A stretch of 64,000 nucleotides of DNA from Ruegeria sp. TM1040 (GTDB lineage: Bacteria; Pseudomonadota; Alphaproteobacteria; Rhodobacterales; Rhodobacteraceae), in contig NC_008043.1 in assembly GCF_000014065.1 (NCBI RefSeq), forward strand, positions 242,001 through 306,000, in the 5' to 3' direction. Numbering within the stretch: the first letter of the stretch is position 1; every line of letters starts with the position of its first letter. Of this stretch, positions 26,943-35,818 are shown in pieces. Both the position numbers and the translations under genes were made by a program. Under the pieces are notes generated by a model. It was not told where the DNA came from. It saw nothing but the letters and a program-made list of their open reading frames with translations, and searched no databases.

Positions 26943-27123
26943 TCGCCCGTGTGACCACCCAAGTGATTGCTCTGCGTTTGCCATGGCCTGCGCAGAGCGA
27001 TTGCCCCAGATCTCCTCACGCGCAGGCGGACCGGGCCCTTTGGCACCCTGCACATGTGGTGCTGCCTTCCACACCTGCCCCTTGGCGCCGGTTTTGCGAC
27101 CGGCCGCAGTCTGAGAGACTAGA
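26943..27123 (+). other. Intercistronic region with strong stem-loop
   Basis: A 181-bp gap in an otherwise tightly packed operon. GCTCTGCG (26969-26976) pairs perfectly with CGCAGAGC (26991-26998) over a 14-nt loop, 27 bp after the binding-protein stop. No T-tract follows. It probably protects the binding-protein message or partly attenuates transcription of the permease, parallel to the hairpin at 13124-13160 in the other importer operon. Confidence 0.5.
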
Positions 27124-28077
27124 ATGACCGCCATCAAACAACGCTTCTCCGGGTTCGACTTCCAGCAGACGGTGGTCTATTTCGGCTTCGTCGCGATTTT
27201 CCTGTTCTTTGCCATCACGCTCCATGACGACGGGTTCCTGACCCAGCGCAATCTGACCAATATCGTGCTGCAGACCGCCCCTGCGACGATCATGGCGATT
27301 GGTCTTGTCTTTGCGCTGAGCGCGGGGGAAATCGACCTTAGCTTTGGTTCCATCGTCGCGGTGTCGGCTCTGACCGTTGCGGTGGTGTTGCGCGAGCATC
27401 CTATGATTGTCGGCGTTGCCGCTGGTCTTGGCGTCGGCATTTTGATCGGGGCGCTCAATGGTGCTCTGGTGGCCTATCTCAAGCTGCCCTCTTTCCTCGT
27501 GACGCTGGCGACCATGGGGCTCTTTGCCGGGATCGCGCGGTCCATGACCGATCTGCGATCGGTTCCGGTGATGAACGACAGCTTCACCGGCCTCTTTGGC
27601 TCGGGCAAGCTGTTCTCGGTCCCATCGCTCCTGATCTGGACCGTCATTGCCGTGGGGCTTGGGCATATCGTTTACCGCCACACACGGTTCGGCGCGCATG
27701 TGCTGGCTACCGGTGACAATCCCCGCGCGGCGCAGGTCACAGGGATCAAGGTGCCCCGCGTGCGGCTCTATGTGATGATGATCTGTGGTGGCACCGCAGG
27801 GCTGGCGGGGCTGCTTTATGCAGGGCGTCTGCAGGCGGCCAAATACACCCTCGGTGAAAGCGATCTGATGACCGTGATCGCCGCCGTGATCGTCGGGGGG
27901 ACCGCATTGAAGGGCGGCAAAGGCTCCGTGATCGGTGCCCTCTTGGGCTCGCTCCTGATGGGGATGCTCAACAATGGCCTTATTCTGATGAACCTCAAGG
28001 TGTCGGACCAGATGATCGTCCGTGGCCTGATTATCCTGTTGGCCGTTGCCATCTCACTGCGCGACACCAGCCGCTAA
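27124..28077 (+). CDS. Ribose-type ABC transporter permease
   Basis: A 317-residue inner-membrane permease (BPD_transp_2) with about 8-10 hydrophobic helices: the first at 17-37 (VYFGFVAIFLFFAITL), and the cytoplasmic coupling signature around LMTVIAAVIVGGTALKGGKG near residue 255. The segment ALSAGEIDLSFGSIVA corresponds to the conserved GGIDLSVG region of RbsC proteins. It partners with the single-domain ATPase at 29299. The YhfX-like enzyme gene is inserted between the permease and ATPase genes, 13 bp downstream. Confidence 0.93.
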   Translation: MTAIKQRFSGFDFQQTVVYFGFVAIFLFFAITLHDDGFLTQRNLTNIVLQTAPATIMAIGLVFALSAGEIDLSFGSIVAVSALTVAVVLREHPMIVGVAAGLGVGILIGALNGALVAYLKLPSFLVTLATMGLFAGIARSMTDLRSVPVMNDSFTGLFGSGKLFSVPSLLIWTVIAVGLGHIVYRHTRFGAHVLATGDNPRAAQVTGIKVPRVRLYVMMICGGTAGLAGLLYAGRLQAAKYTLGESDLMTVIAAVIVGGTALKGGKGSVIGALLGSLLMGMLNNGLILMNLKVSDQMIVRGLIILLAVAISLRDTSR

Positions 28078-28090
28078 GGGAGGAAAAGAA

Positions 28091-29302
28091 ATGTTCCTAG
28101 ATGTCCTGATCCGCCGCAACCCAAGCTTTATCGAAGCCGCACAGGCCCTGCACCAACAGGGGCTGATCCCGCCGAATTCCTATGTTCTGGACCTCGACAA
28201 GGTCGAAAGCAACGCGCGCTACTTTGCCTCCGAAGCCGGAAAACTGGGGCTCAAAACCTTTGCGATGACAAAGCAGGTTGGTCGTCACTCCGGGTTCTGT
28301 CAGGCCGTGATGCGCGGCGGGATCGAGAAATCTGTCGCCGTGGATCTGGACTGCGCGGTGTCCTGCGACCGCGCCGGCATGAAGACCGGCCACCTTGGCC
28401 ATCTGGTCCAGGTGCCCCGCGTGCATGTGGATCTTGCCGCTCGCGACCTGAGACCCGACTATTGGACCGTCTTCAGCAACGACAAGGCCCGAGAGGCCGC
28501 AGCAGCCGCGCATCGTGCGGGTCGGGAACAAAACCTGTTGGCGCGCATCCAGACCAGTGGCGACGTGTTCTACCGCGGCCACGAGGGGGGCTTTGCCGCA
28601 GAGGATATTTGCGCGGTCGCAGATATGCTGGAGGCGCTTGAGGGCGGGGCATTTGCAGGGATCACCACGTTCCCCGCGCTGCTGTTTGATCAAGACACCC
28701 GCAAGGTAAAGCCAACGCCCAATCTCCAGACCCTCGCCAAAGCACGCGAAGCGCTGGCCGCAGCGGGACGCGATCGGATCGAAGTCAACGCACCGGGGAC
28801 AAACTCCGCTGTGGTGCTCTCGGCCTTGGCCGAAGCGGGCGCCACGCAATGCGAGCCGGGCAACGCCTTGCATGGCACAACCCCTCTGCATGCGGTGGAG
28901 GATCTGCCCGAAGATCCGGCTGTGCTCTATCTCACCGAGGTGTCACACAACCATGGCGGCAACGCCTTCTGCTTTGGTGGCGGGCTCTACATCGACCCGG
29001 TGTTCCCCAAATATGACGTAAAGGCCCTGGTATCCTCAGAGCCCACTACCGCGGCTTCAGCCCTCGCAAGCGTTGAAATTCCCGATTATTCGGCCATCGA
29101 CTACTACGGCATGATCGATGCAACAGGCCGCGTGAAACCCAAAACCGGCGATACGGTTGTCTTTGGCTTCCGCGGTCAGGCCTTTGTGACGCGCGCCAAT
29201 ATCGTCGGCCTCTCCGGCGTTTCGCGCGGCACCCCCAAAGTGACCACCATCGAGAATATTTTTGGGCAGGCCGCAGGCTGGCCGGAAAAGGCAATTTCAT
29301 GA
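28091..29302 (+). CDS. YhfX-like PLP enzyme (alanine racemase fold)
   Basis: A 403-residue fold-type III PLP protein. N-terminal SYVLDLDKVESNARYFA and LGLKTFAMTKQVGRH give the lysine-bearing barrel strand (Lys in MTKQ, about 61), with a C-terminal beta domain (VFGFRGQAFVTRANIVGLSG). Best resemblance is to YhfX and to D-threonine-aldolase/alanine-racemase-like proteins. It could racemise or cleave an amino acid released by the M20 enzyme; the reaction is not established. Start ATG 28091 with GGGAGGAAAAG upstream. The ATPase gene overlaps its stop by 4 bp, placing it firmly in the importer operon. Confidence 0.8.
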   Translation: MFLDVLIRRNPSFIEAAQALHQQGLIPPNSYVLDLDKVESNARYFASEAGKLGLKTFAMTKQVGRHSGFCQAVMRGGIEKSVAVDLDCAVSCDRAGMKTGHLGHLVQVPRVHVDLAARDLRPDYWTVFSNDKAREAAAAAHRAGREQNLLARIQTSGDVFYRGHEGGFAAEDICAVADMLEALEGGAFAGITTFPALLFDQDTRKVKPTPNLQTLAKAREALAAAGRDRIEVNAPGTNSAVVLSALAEAGATQCEPGNALHGTTPLHAVEDLPEDPAVLYLTEVSHNHGGNAFCFGGGLYIDPVFPKYDVKALVSSEPTTAASALASVEIPDYSAIDYYGMIDATGRVKPKTGDTVVFGFRGQAFVTRANIVGLSGVSRGTPKVTTIENIFGQAAGWPEKAIS

Positions 29303-30042
29303 GCAACGAACCCGCAGTTCTGTCCCTGAAGAACATCCACAAGGCCTTTGGCGGTGTCATTGCGATACAGGACTTTTCGCTTGATCTCAGAGCCGGGGAA
29401 ATTGTCGCCCTTGTGGGGGACAACGGAGCGGGGAAATCGACCCTGATCAAGATCATTTCGGGTGTTTACACACCGACCTCCGGCAAGATCGAACTGGATG
29501 GCGAGGAGACGAGCTTTGGCGATGCCAGCTCGGCGCGCAGCAAGGGGATCGAGGTCGTCTATCAGGATCTGGCACTGGCCGATCAGCAACCCGTATTTAT
29601 GAACATGTTCCTCGGGCGCGAGCTGACAAAACCGCCCTTTGGCCTTCTCGATAAGGCGCGCATGCGGCAGGAATCTCAGGATCTGGTGGACGAGCTCGAT
29701 GTCCGCATCCCCTCGGCATCTTCGACGATCAGCGATCTGAGCGGCGGGCAACGCCAGGGGATTGCCATTGCGCGCGCAACCCATTGGGCCAGCAAACTGG
29801 TGCTGCTGGATGAACCCACCGCCGCTCTTGGCGTGGCCGAGACGGGCAAGGTCGAGACTCTCATCGAGAGCCTCAAGCGCAAGAACCTCGCGATCCTGAT
29901 CATCAGCCACAGCCTCGATCAGGTGTTCAAACTTTCTGACCGCATTTGCGTCCTCAGACGCGGCGAACAGATCGGCATTCGCAACACCGCCGAGACCGAC
30001 AAGAACGAGATCGTCTCCATGATCACCGGAGTCGCCGGGTAA
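29299..30042 (+). CDS. Single-domain ABC transporter ATPase
   Basis: A 247-residue ATPase with Walker A GDNGAGKST (about 40), Q-loop VYQDLALAD, signature LSGGQRQG (about 148), Walker B LVLLDEPTAALG (about 168) and the H-loop ISHSL. Unlike the double RbsA at 11608-13110, it has only one nucleotide-binding domain, so two copies must serve the permease dimer. It overlaps the YhfX-like gene by 4 bp and is the last gene of the operon. The end is convergent with the SDR gene, 33 bp away. Confidence 0.93.
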   Translation: MSNEPAVLSLKNIHKAFGGVIAIQDFSLDLRAGEIVALVGDNGAGKSTLIKIISGVYTPTSGKIELDGEETSFGDASSARSKGIEVVYQDLALADQQPVFMNMFLGRELTKPPFGLLDKARMRQESQDLVDELDVRIPSASSTISDLSGGQRQGIAIARATHWASKLVLLDEPTAALGVAETGKVETLIESLKRKNLAILIISHSLDQVFKLSDRICVLRRGEQIGIRNTAETDKNEIVSMITGVAG

Positions 30043-30069
30043 CCTCGGCGTATCTGCGGGGGACGGGTG

Positions 30070-30086
30070 CGGCGCCTATTGCGCCG
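30070..30086. terminator. Hairpin at convergent gene ends
   Basis: CGGCGC (30070-30075) and GCGCCG (30081-30086) form a 6-bp GC stem with loop ctatt, between the importer ATPase and the convergent SDR gene, covering the SDR stop. There is no clear T-tract on either side, so termination activity is a guess. Confidence 0.35.
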
Positions 30087-30879
30087 TCCAGCCGCCATCG
30101 ACCGGGATCACCGTGCCGGTAACATTGTGGGCGACTGGCGCACAGAGCCACAACGCAAGCGCACCGATCTCCGAAGGATCAGAGGTGCGCCGACTGGGTT
30201 GTTTTTCCGCCAGCAGATCAGCAATCCCCTTGTCGCGGTCGCCATCAAACTGCGCTGCGCGCGCCTCGACCTGCGGCTTGATGATTGCAGTTTCTGTCCA
30301 GCCAGGCCCGATGCAGTTGACGGTGATGCCGCCTTCGCGCTTGGAGCCCGCCGCCGCGTATTCCAGCGCAGCCACTTTCGACATGCCCACCAGCCCAAAC
30401 TTCGAGGCGCAATAGGGCACTTTGGCGACCGAGGCGACGATGCCGTGAACGCTGGCGATATTGATGACCCGGCCATAGCCTTTCTCAGCCATCTTCGGCA
30501 AAGCAAGCCGCATGGTGTGAAACGCACCCGAAAGGTTCACTCCGATGATCGCGTCCCACGTCTCGGTGTCGAGGTCAGCAAGCCGCGCGGTTTTCTGGAT
30601 GCCAGCATTATTGACAAGAATGTCAAGACCGCCCCAGGCGTTGATATCATCCATCATCGCCTCAATAGCCGCGACATCGCGCATGTCGGCGTCAAAAAAG
30701 CGCGCCTCAGGCGCACCGGCAGCGCGCAGGGCATCAACGGCAGCCTGTGCCTGAGCCGCATCCGCGAGGCCATGCACAGCAATGCGCGCGCCAGCCCCGG
30801 CCAACGCCTCGGCAATGGCCAGCCCGATCCCTTGCACCGACCCCGTGACCAGCGCCGTTTTTCCCCGAAGATCCGTCAT
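30076..30879 (-). CDS. Short-chain dehydrogenase, 3-hydroxybutyrate dehydrogenase-like
   Basis: A 267-residue classical SDR: cofactor loop TGSVQGIG (about 12), NNAGIQ (about 90), catalytic Ser in NIASVHG (about 143) and YCASK (Tyr about 156, Lys 160). The end DPSEIGALALWLCA..TGTVIPVDGGWTAQ is typical of D-3-hydroxybutyrate dehydrogenases, which oxidise 3-hydroxybutyrate to acetoacetate with NAD. Its ATG overlaps the stop of the acyl-CoA ligase gene by 4 bp, so ligase, thiolase and SDR form one operon that could process a short or branched oxo-acid. Confidence 0.85.
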   Translation of the reverse strand: MTDLRGKTALVTGSVQGIGLAIAEALAGAGARIAVHGLADAAQAQAAVDALRAAGAPEARFFDADMRDVAAIEAMMDDINAWGGLDILVNNAGIQKTARLADLDTETWDAIIGVNLSGAFHTMRLALPKMAEKGYGRVINIASVHGIVASVAKVPYCASKFGLVGMSKVAALEYAAAGSKREGGITVNCIGPGWTETAIIKPQVEARAAQFDGDRDKGIADLLAEKQPSRRTSDPSEIGALALWLCAPVAHNVTGTVIPVDGGWTAQ

Positions 30880-32402
30880 GTTGCGATGTCCTTTTTCAGT
30901 TCTTCGCGCAGCTCGGTCTTGAGAACCTTGCCGTAGTTGTTCTTGGGCAGGCCCTCGACAAAGCGATAGGCTTTAGGGCGTTTGAAACGGGCGATACGAT
31001 CCAGGCAAAGCGCATCCAGCGCCCCCGACGTCACCGCCCTGCCCGCGCACGCGACCACAAAAGCGACCACCACCTCGCCCCATTCGGGGTCGGCAGCGCC
31101 GACAACGGCAACCTCATGCACATCGGGATGGCTCAGTAGCACCTCTTCGACCTCGCGCGGGTAGATATTGGATCCACCGGAAATGATCATGTCCTTGGAG
31201 CGATCCTGTAGTGTGACATAGCCGTCCGCGTCCATCCGCCCCATGTCCCCGGTCCAGAGCCAGCCCTCGCGAATGGCCTTTGCGGTGGCCTCTGGCTTCT
31301 GCCAGTAGCCGGGCATCACCGTTGCCCCCTGCACCACGATTTCGCCAATCTCTCCGCGTGGAAGTTCGGCACCGTCCTGATCCACGATCCGCACCTGCAC
31401 CGCGCTTTGGGCGGTGCCAACGGAATTCAGGCGTTCACGCCAGCGCGGGTGGGCTCGGTCGGCCACGGTGCTGCGAGGCAAAACGGTGATCCCCATCGGG
31501 CATTCGCCCTGGCCGTAGATCTGTATGAAGCGCGCGCCCATGACATCGACCGCGTCGAGAATGTCTGCCTCATACATTGGGCCACCGGCATAGACGATAG
31601 TTCTAAGCCCCGCGCCTGTCTCTCCTTTGGCTTTGGCCACATCAACGAGGCGACGCACCATCGTTGGCGCCGCAAACATCGAGATCGGCCCCATGCTCTT
31701 GCCCAAGGTCAGGATCTCTGCCGGGTCAAACCCGCCGCTCTCGGGCACGAGATGACGCGCGCCGCGCAGGATATGCATGAAATTGTAGATCCCGGCCCCA
31801 TGCGACATGGGCGCGGCATAAAGAATGGCATCTTCTGCGCGCACGTCATCCACATCGGCGAAATAGGTGAAGGTCATCGTCGCGAGGTTGCCACAGGTGA
31901 GGGCGACGCCCTTTGGTTTGCCGGTCGTGCCCGAGGTGTAAAACAGCCAGGCTACATCCGACGGCACGAGGCCCACAGGTGCGGGCATGCGTGCGCCTTT
32001 TCGCATCGTCGCAAAATCCGCGCTATCCACAGAGAGCATCTGCCGTCCCTCAAGAAGTGGCGCAAGCCCTACCCCAAGCGCGTCGTCCGAAATCACCAGA
32101 GCGGCATCGGTGTCGGCGACAATCCACATTACCTCTTTTGGGTGCAGCTTGGCGTTGATCGGAACCGCCGCCGCGCCCGCATACCAGACACCATAGAGCG
32201 TCTCGAGATATTCGGTCCGGTTCGACATGAAAATCGCAACACGCGCACCCGGCCCCACCCCGCGCGCCTCGAGGGCAGCACCGATGGCAGCGGCCGAATT
32301 GTCAAAGGCCGCATAGGTCGCCCTCAGCGTTTCTCCGGCGTAGAGCGCCGGTCGGTCGGGATACCGGGTCGCGGTGCGCTTCAACCACTCTGCCGGGTTC
32401 AT
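30876..32402 (-). CDS. Acyl-CoA ligase (AMP-forming)
   Basis: A 508-residue class-I adenylating enzyme: P-loop [16 protein letters not shown] (about 167), YGQGECPMGITV (about 300), the hinge region WTGDMGRMDADGYVTLQDR (about 385) and the C-terminal catalytic Lys in NNYGKVLK. Activates a carboxylic acid to its CoA thioester; substrate unknown, probably medium or aromatic acids. Start 32402 (MNPAEWLKR) overlaps the thiolase stop (ATGA); the longer frame lies antisense-free but inside the thiolase gene and is rejected. Middle gene of a three-gene operon. Confidence 0.9.
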   Translation of the reverse strand: MNPAEWLKRTATRYPDRPALYAGETLRATYAAFDNSAAAIGAALEARGVGPGARVAIFMSNRTEYLETLYGVWYAGAAAVPINAKLHPKEVMWIVADTDAALVISDDALGVGLAPLLEGRQMLSVDSADFATMRKGARMPAPVGLVPSDVAWLFYTSGTTGKPKGVALTCGNLATMTFTYFADVDDVRAEDAILYAAPMSHGAGIYNFMHILRGARHLVPESGGFDPAEILTLGKSMGPISMFAAPTMVRRLVDVAKAKGETGAGLRTIVYAGGPMYEADILDAVDVMGARFIQIYGQGECPMGITVLPRSTVADRAHPRWRERLNSVGTAQSAVQVRIVDQDGAELPRGEIGEIVVQGATVMPGYWQKPEATAKAIREGWLWTGDMGRMDADGYVTLQDRSKDMIISGGSNIYPREVEEVLLSHPDVHEVAVVGAADPEWGEVVVAFVVACAGRAVTSGALDALCLDRIARFKRPKAYRFVEGLPKNNYGKVLKTELREELKKDIAT

Positions 32403-33559
32403 GTCTTGGCTTCCAGGATCGAGCAGTAATTGGCGACGCCGGAGCCTCCCATGTTGAAGACACAGGCCAGTTCGGCGCCGTCCACCTGCAGGTCTCCGGC
32501 CCGCCCCAAGACCTGCTGCGCGGCCAGAACATGCATCGATACGCCGGTGGCCCCGACGGGATGCCCCTTGGCCTTCAATCCGCCCGACAGGTTGACCGGC
32601 AGCCGCCCGCCCCGCAGCGTCGCACCGCTCGCGACAAGATCCGCGCCACGGCCTCGCTCGGCCAGTCCCATCGCCTCGTAGATCATCAACTCGGCGATCG
32701 TGAAGCAATCATGCACCTCGGCAAGATCAAGATCGTCGACCGTGATCCCGGCTTGGGTGTAGGCTGCATCGAAGGTGCGTCTGGCCGCGGTCAGCTCTGT
32801 CATGTCGCGACGGGACATGGGCAGAAAATCGTTCATCTGCACCGCTGCCCGAAACCCCACCGAGTGATCGAAGTCCCGCGCCATGTCATCAGTAACCATC
32901 ACCAGCGCCGCCGCTCCATCGGTGATCAGCGAGCAATCCGTCAGCCTGAGCGGCGCTGCGATCATCGGGTTCTTGTCGCTGACCGTGTTGCAGAAATCGA
33001 AACTGACATCGCGCTGCATATGCGCCAGCGGGTTGTTCAACGCATTCTGGTGGTTCTTGACCGCAATCTGCGCAAGGGTCTCGGACTGGTCGCCAAAGGC
33101 GTCAAAATACCGATCTGCGATGCGCCCAAATATCTGTGGAAAGCTCACGCCCGCTTCCTCTGCGGCGTAGGAGGCCCCGGCCAGCGCCGCGGTCACGCCT
33201 TTGGTGTCCAGTTCGGTCATCTTCTCGACGCCCAGTACCAGAACACAGCGCGCTTCACCGGCCCGAATGGCGCTGCGCGCTGCATAGACCGCAGCCGAAC
33301 CCGACGCACAGGCGTTCTCCACCCGTGTTGCGGGCGTGAAGCGCAACGCATCATCCAGCCCCAGAGCGAGCGAACTTGCAAATGCATCCGGCACCATGCC
33401 GTTGTTGAAATGACCAACCCAGATCGCATCGACGTCCTCAGCCGCAACACCGGCAGTTGCGATCGCCTCGGCGGCCGCCTGTTGGATCAACGCCTCGAGC
33501 GAGGTGCCGCTATGCACCCCGAATTTTGTGTGCCCCCAGCCAACTATTCTTGCGTCCAT
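32399..33559 (-). CDS. Thiolase-family protein (SCP2-type)
   Basis: A 386-residue thiolase-like enzyme. Active-site Cys in RVENACASGSAAVYAA (about 88), the GHPVGATG His motif near 340 and the late Cys in LACVFNMGGSGVAN are present. The sequence resembles lipid-transfer/SCP2 thiolases that handle branched or steroid-like acyl-CoAs rather than classical acetoacetyl-CoA thiolases. RBS GGGAGG at proper distance. First gene of the operon, divergent to the PAS-LuxR regulator across 83 bp. Confidence 0.88.
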   Translation of the reverse strand: MDARIVGWGHTKFGVHSGTSLEALIQQAAAEAIATAGVAAEDVDAIWVGHFNNGMVPDAFASSLALGLDDALRFTPATRVENACASGSAAVYAARSAIRAGEARCVLVLGVEKMTELDTKGVTAALAGASYAAEEAGVSFPQIFGRIADRYFDAFGDQSETLAQIAVKNHQNALNNPLAHMQRDVSFDFCNTVSDKNPMIAAPLRLTDCSLITDGAAALVMVTDDMARDFDHSVGFRAAVQMNDFLPMSRRDMTELTAARRTFDAAYTQAGITVDDLDLAEVHDCFTIAELMIYEAMGLAERGRGADLVASGATLRGGRLPVNLSGGLKAKGHPVGATGVSMHVLAAQQVLGRAGDLQVDGAELACVFNMGGSGVANYCSILEAKT

Positions 33560-33579
33560 ACTTGCCTCCCTTGCCTGTG

Positions 33580-33594
33580 TGGAGGAATACTCCA
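33580..33594. promoter_or_regulatory. Palindrome between thiolase operon and LuxR regulator
   Basis: TGGAG-GAATA-CTCCA is a perfect 5-bp-arm palindrome in the 83-bp divergent region. It lies 21 bp from the thiolase start and 49 bp from the LuxR gene start, a reasonable operator position for the divergently encoded regulator. The arms are short, so chance is not excluded. Confidence 0.4.
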
Positions 33595-33642
33595 GCGGGT
33601 CCGGGCGTGCGATCCGTGAAACTACCTAACGGGTGACAAGCG

Positions 33643-34200
33643 ATGGAGCCTCTTTCAACACTCGCGTTTGAAAGCGCACCGGTCGGCCTCATTTATGCCG
33701 AGGACCGGGTGATCAAGCTGTGCAACACGCGGTTCTCCGAGATGTTTGGTTACCGAAAGGCCGAGCTTGAGGGGCATTCCTTATCCAAGCTTTACCCCTC
33801 CTCCGACGAGTTTCAGCGCATTGGCCAGATCGGGGTCGAAAAGATGCGCGGCCTTGGACGCTATGCCGATGAACGCATCATGCGCCGCAAGGATGAGAGC
33901 CTGTTTTGGTGCCGCGTGCGCGGGCAATCGCTCGCCCCACAAGATCCCTTTGCTCAATCGGTCTGGAGCTTTGCCGATATCTCGGAGAAGCGCCCGGTCA
34001 CGGAAATGACACGCCGCGAACGGCAGGTGGCCAAGATGTTGGCCGAAGGGCTGACTTCAAAGGAGATTGCCCGTGGCCTCGAGATCAGCCCCCGCACGGT
34101 CGAGGTGCATCGCGCCCGGCTGATGGACAAGTTCGGCGCGCGCAACGGGCTTGAGCTGGTCGCCCATCTGGCGGGGCTGCCGCTTGGCGGCACATCCTGA
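33643..34200 (+). CDS. PAS-LuxR transcriptional regulator
   Basis: A 185-residue regulator with a PAS domain (about 8-115; GLIYAEDRVIKLCNTRFSEM, then a FWCRVRGQSL core strand) and a LuxR/GerE HTH (about 120-180; LTSKEIARGLEISPRTVEVH). There is no receiver domain, so it senses a ligand directly through PAS rather than by phosphorylation. It is divergent to the thiolase-ligase-SDR operon and is its probable regulator. The next feature downstream is IS3 relic copy 2. Confidence 0.9.
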   Translation: MEPLSTLAFESAPVGLIYAEDRVIKLCNTRFSEMFGYRKAELEGHSLSKLYPSSDEFQRIGQIGVEKMRGLGRYADERIMRRKDESLFWCRVRGQSLAPQDPFAQSVWSFADISEKRPVTEMTRRERQVAKMLAEGLTSKEIARGLEISPRTVEVHRARLMDKFGARNGLELVAHLAGLPLGGTS

Positions 34201-34319
34201 AGCGCGTGTCGATCTGGTGCTACTTTGGGGCGAACAGGATGGACTACCGCTGGCGTAGACGATCCATGCGATCCCTTTGCTGTACCCAAACTGGTCGTCC
34301 CCCACTGAAGTGGTCCTCC
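34201..34319. other. Spacer before IS3 relic
   Basis: Short stretch with no gene. Its last part (CCACTGAAGTGGTCC, ending at about 34316) looks like the start of the IS3-type terminal repeat of the relic that follows. Confidence 0.4.
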
Positions 34320-35600
34320 GCTATGTTTAGTAAAACGGAGGAAACGCATGGCCAACAAGCAACCAAGGCCAGATGAGATAGTCACGAAGTTGCGGAAGAT
34401 TGAGAAACTGACTGCGCAAGGAATGCGGCTCTGGATGCGACCTGGCAGATTGGCGGGACTGAACAGACCCATTACCGCTGGAATGCAGGTGGATAAAGAA
34501 AAGCGTCCAGTGGACGGTATTACCGCCAAACAAGTACGGCGGAAACGGCACTGAGAAATTGAGGGAACTGAAGCGGTTTCAGAACGAGAATGAGCGGCTT
34601 CGCAAAGCTGTTTTTGATCTGACGCTGGACAAGCTGATCTTGGTGTAAGCCGCGAAAGGAATTTGAAGCGGTTCACGCAGTGATGAACGATCCTGTAGAT
34701 CTTGCAAGCGCCCAAACGGGCAGAGACCTTGAGCCCCGCTCGTCGCCGTGTTTGCATTGATCGCGTTTGTGGTGAGTTGAATGTCTCGGAACGCCATGCG
34801 TGCCGCGTTCTGAGACAACACCGATCCACGCAGCGTAGGGTGTCAGTTGGTCGCCTGGAAGAAGAACGATTGGTGGCCGGCATGATAGAGCTGACCCGGC
34901 AATATGGCCGCTATGGCTATCGTCGGACCGCAGCGCTACTGAGAGATGCGGGCTGGCAAGTGAATGACAAGCGCGTCGAAAGGCTGTGGCGACGAGAGGG
35001 GCTGAAAGTGCCCATGAATGACCAAAGAAGGGGCGGCTCTGGCTGAATGACTGATCGTGCGTTCGGCTACGGCCGAAACACCGTGATCATGTTTGGTCTC
35101 ACGACTTCTTGCTTTGCCGGACTGATGACGGAGGGCGTTCCGCACGCTCATCATCATCGACGAATACGGCCGAGAATGTTTGGCAATCCGCGTGGATCGC
35201 AAGCTGGACTCTGGCAACGTCATCGATGCGCTGAGCGACCTGTTCATCCCGCGCGGCGTGCCTTCGATTATTCGGTCTGACAATGGCCCGCTCGCAACTG
35301 GGCTCGAACCAATGGCGCCCTTAATGGCTCGCTTCGTTGCGCAGGCCGTGCAGGACTGGATCAAAGCCGTCGTTGCAAAGACGGCTTACATCGAACCCGG
35401 CTCACCCTGAGAGAAAGATTACTGTGAAAGCTTCAACGCCCGGTTCAGGGATGCGTTCTTAAATGGCGAAATCTTCTAGAGCCTGCGAGAAGCCCAAATC
35501 CTGATCGAAGAATGGAGGAAACACTACAACGACAACTCTGAAACGGGTCTGCATGGATTTTTTCTGCATCGCAGAAATACGGCTCACAAGAGAGTCGCAC
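34300..35600 (+). pseudogene. Relic of the same IS3-family (IS51-like) element, copy 2
   Basis: A near full-length but degenerate element. OrfA starts at 34348 (RPDEIVTKLRKIEKLTAQG), is interrupted by an extra segment after about 34470 and resumes as LRELKRFQNENERLRKAV. OrfB pieces follow: SPARRRVCIDRVCGELNVSE and QYGRYGYRRTAALLRDAGW in 34702-35046, then AIRVDRKLDSGNVIDALSDL at 35180-35410. Stops and frameshifts break every part. It is more complete than copy 1, which lacks about 320 bp of OrfB. The same + orientation as copy 1. Limits are approximate. Confidence 0.8.
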
Positions 35601-35763
35601 GCAATTCATCTGACCCAATGCAGATGGAACAGTAATTTGGCGCATCTGTCCAAATTTTGGGCATGGCGCCCTGTCTTGCCGTCGTGCAGCCATGACCTTG
35701 GCATAAGAGTGCGACTCTCCCCATCGCGTGTCTGTTTTCGGCTATCGGGTGAAGAGGTCAACA

Positions 35764-35780
35764 AAAATACCCCGTCGGGG
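35764..35780 (-). terminator. Short GC hairpin with T-tract after the hybrid kinase gene
   Basis: On the minus strand CCCC-GAC-GGGG is followed by TATTTTT, 39 bp downstream of the kinase stop. The stem is only 4 bp, but the sequence and position are those of a compact intrinsic terminator. Confidence 0.45.
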
Positions 35781-35818
35781 AAGCCGCTGCTCGCGCAAGT
35801 CGTGCTTTGGCGATCGCC

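Noticed and set aside
32531-33619. 362-residue + strand frame opposite the thiolase
   Set aside because: Antisense shadow in GC-rich DNA; the thiolase motifs on the minus strand are decisive.
35809-35818. GGCGATCGCC palindrome resembling an HIP1-type site
   Set aside because: A single occurrence next to the kinase stop; expected by chance in GC-rich DNA.
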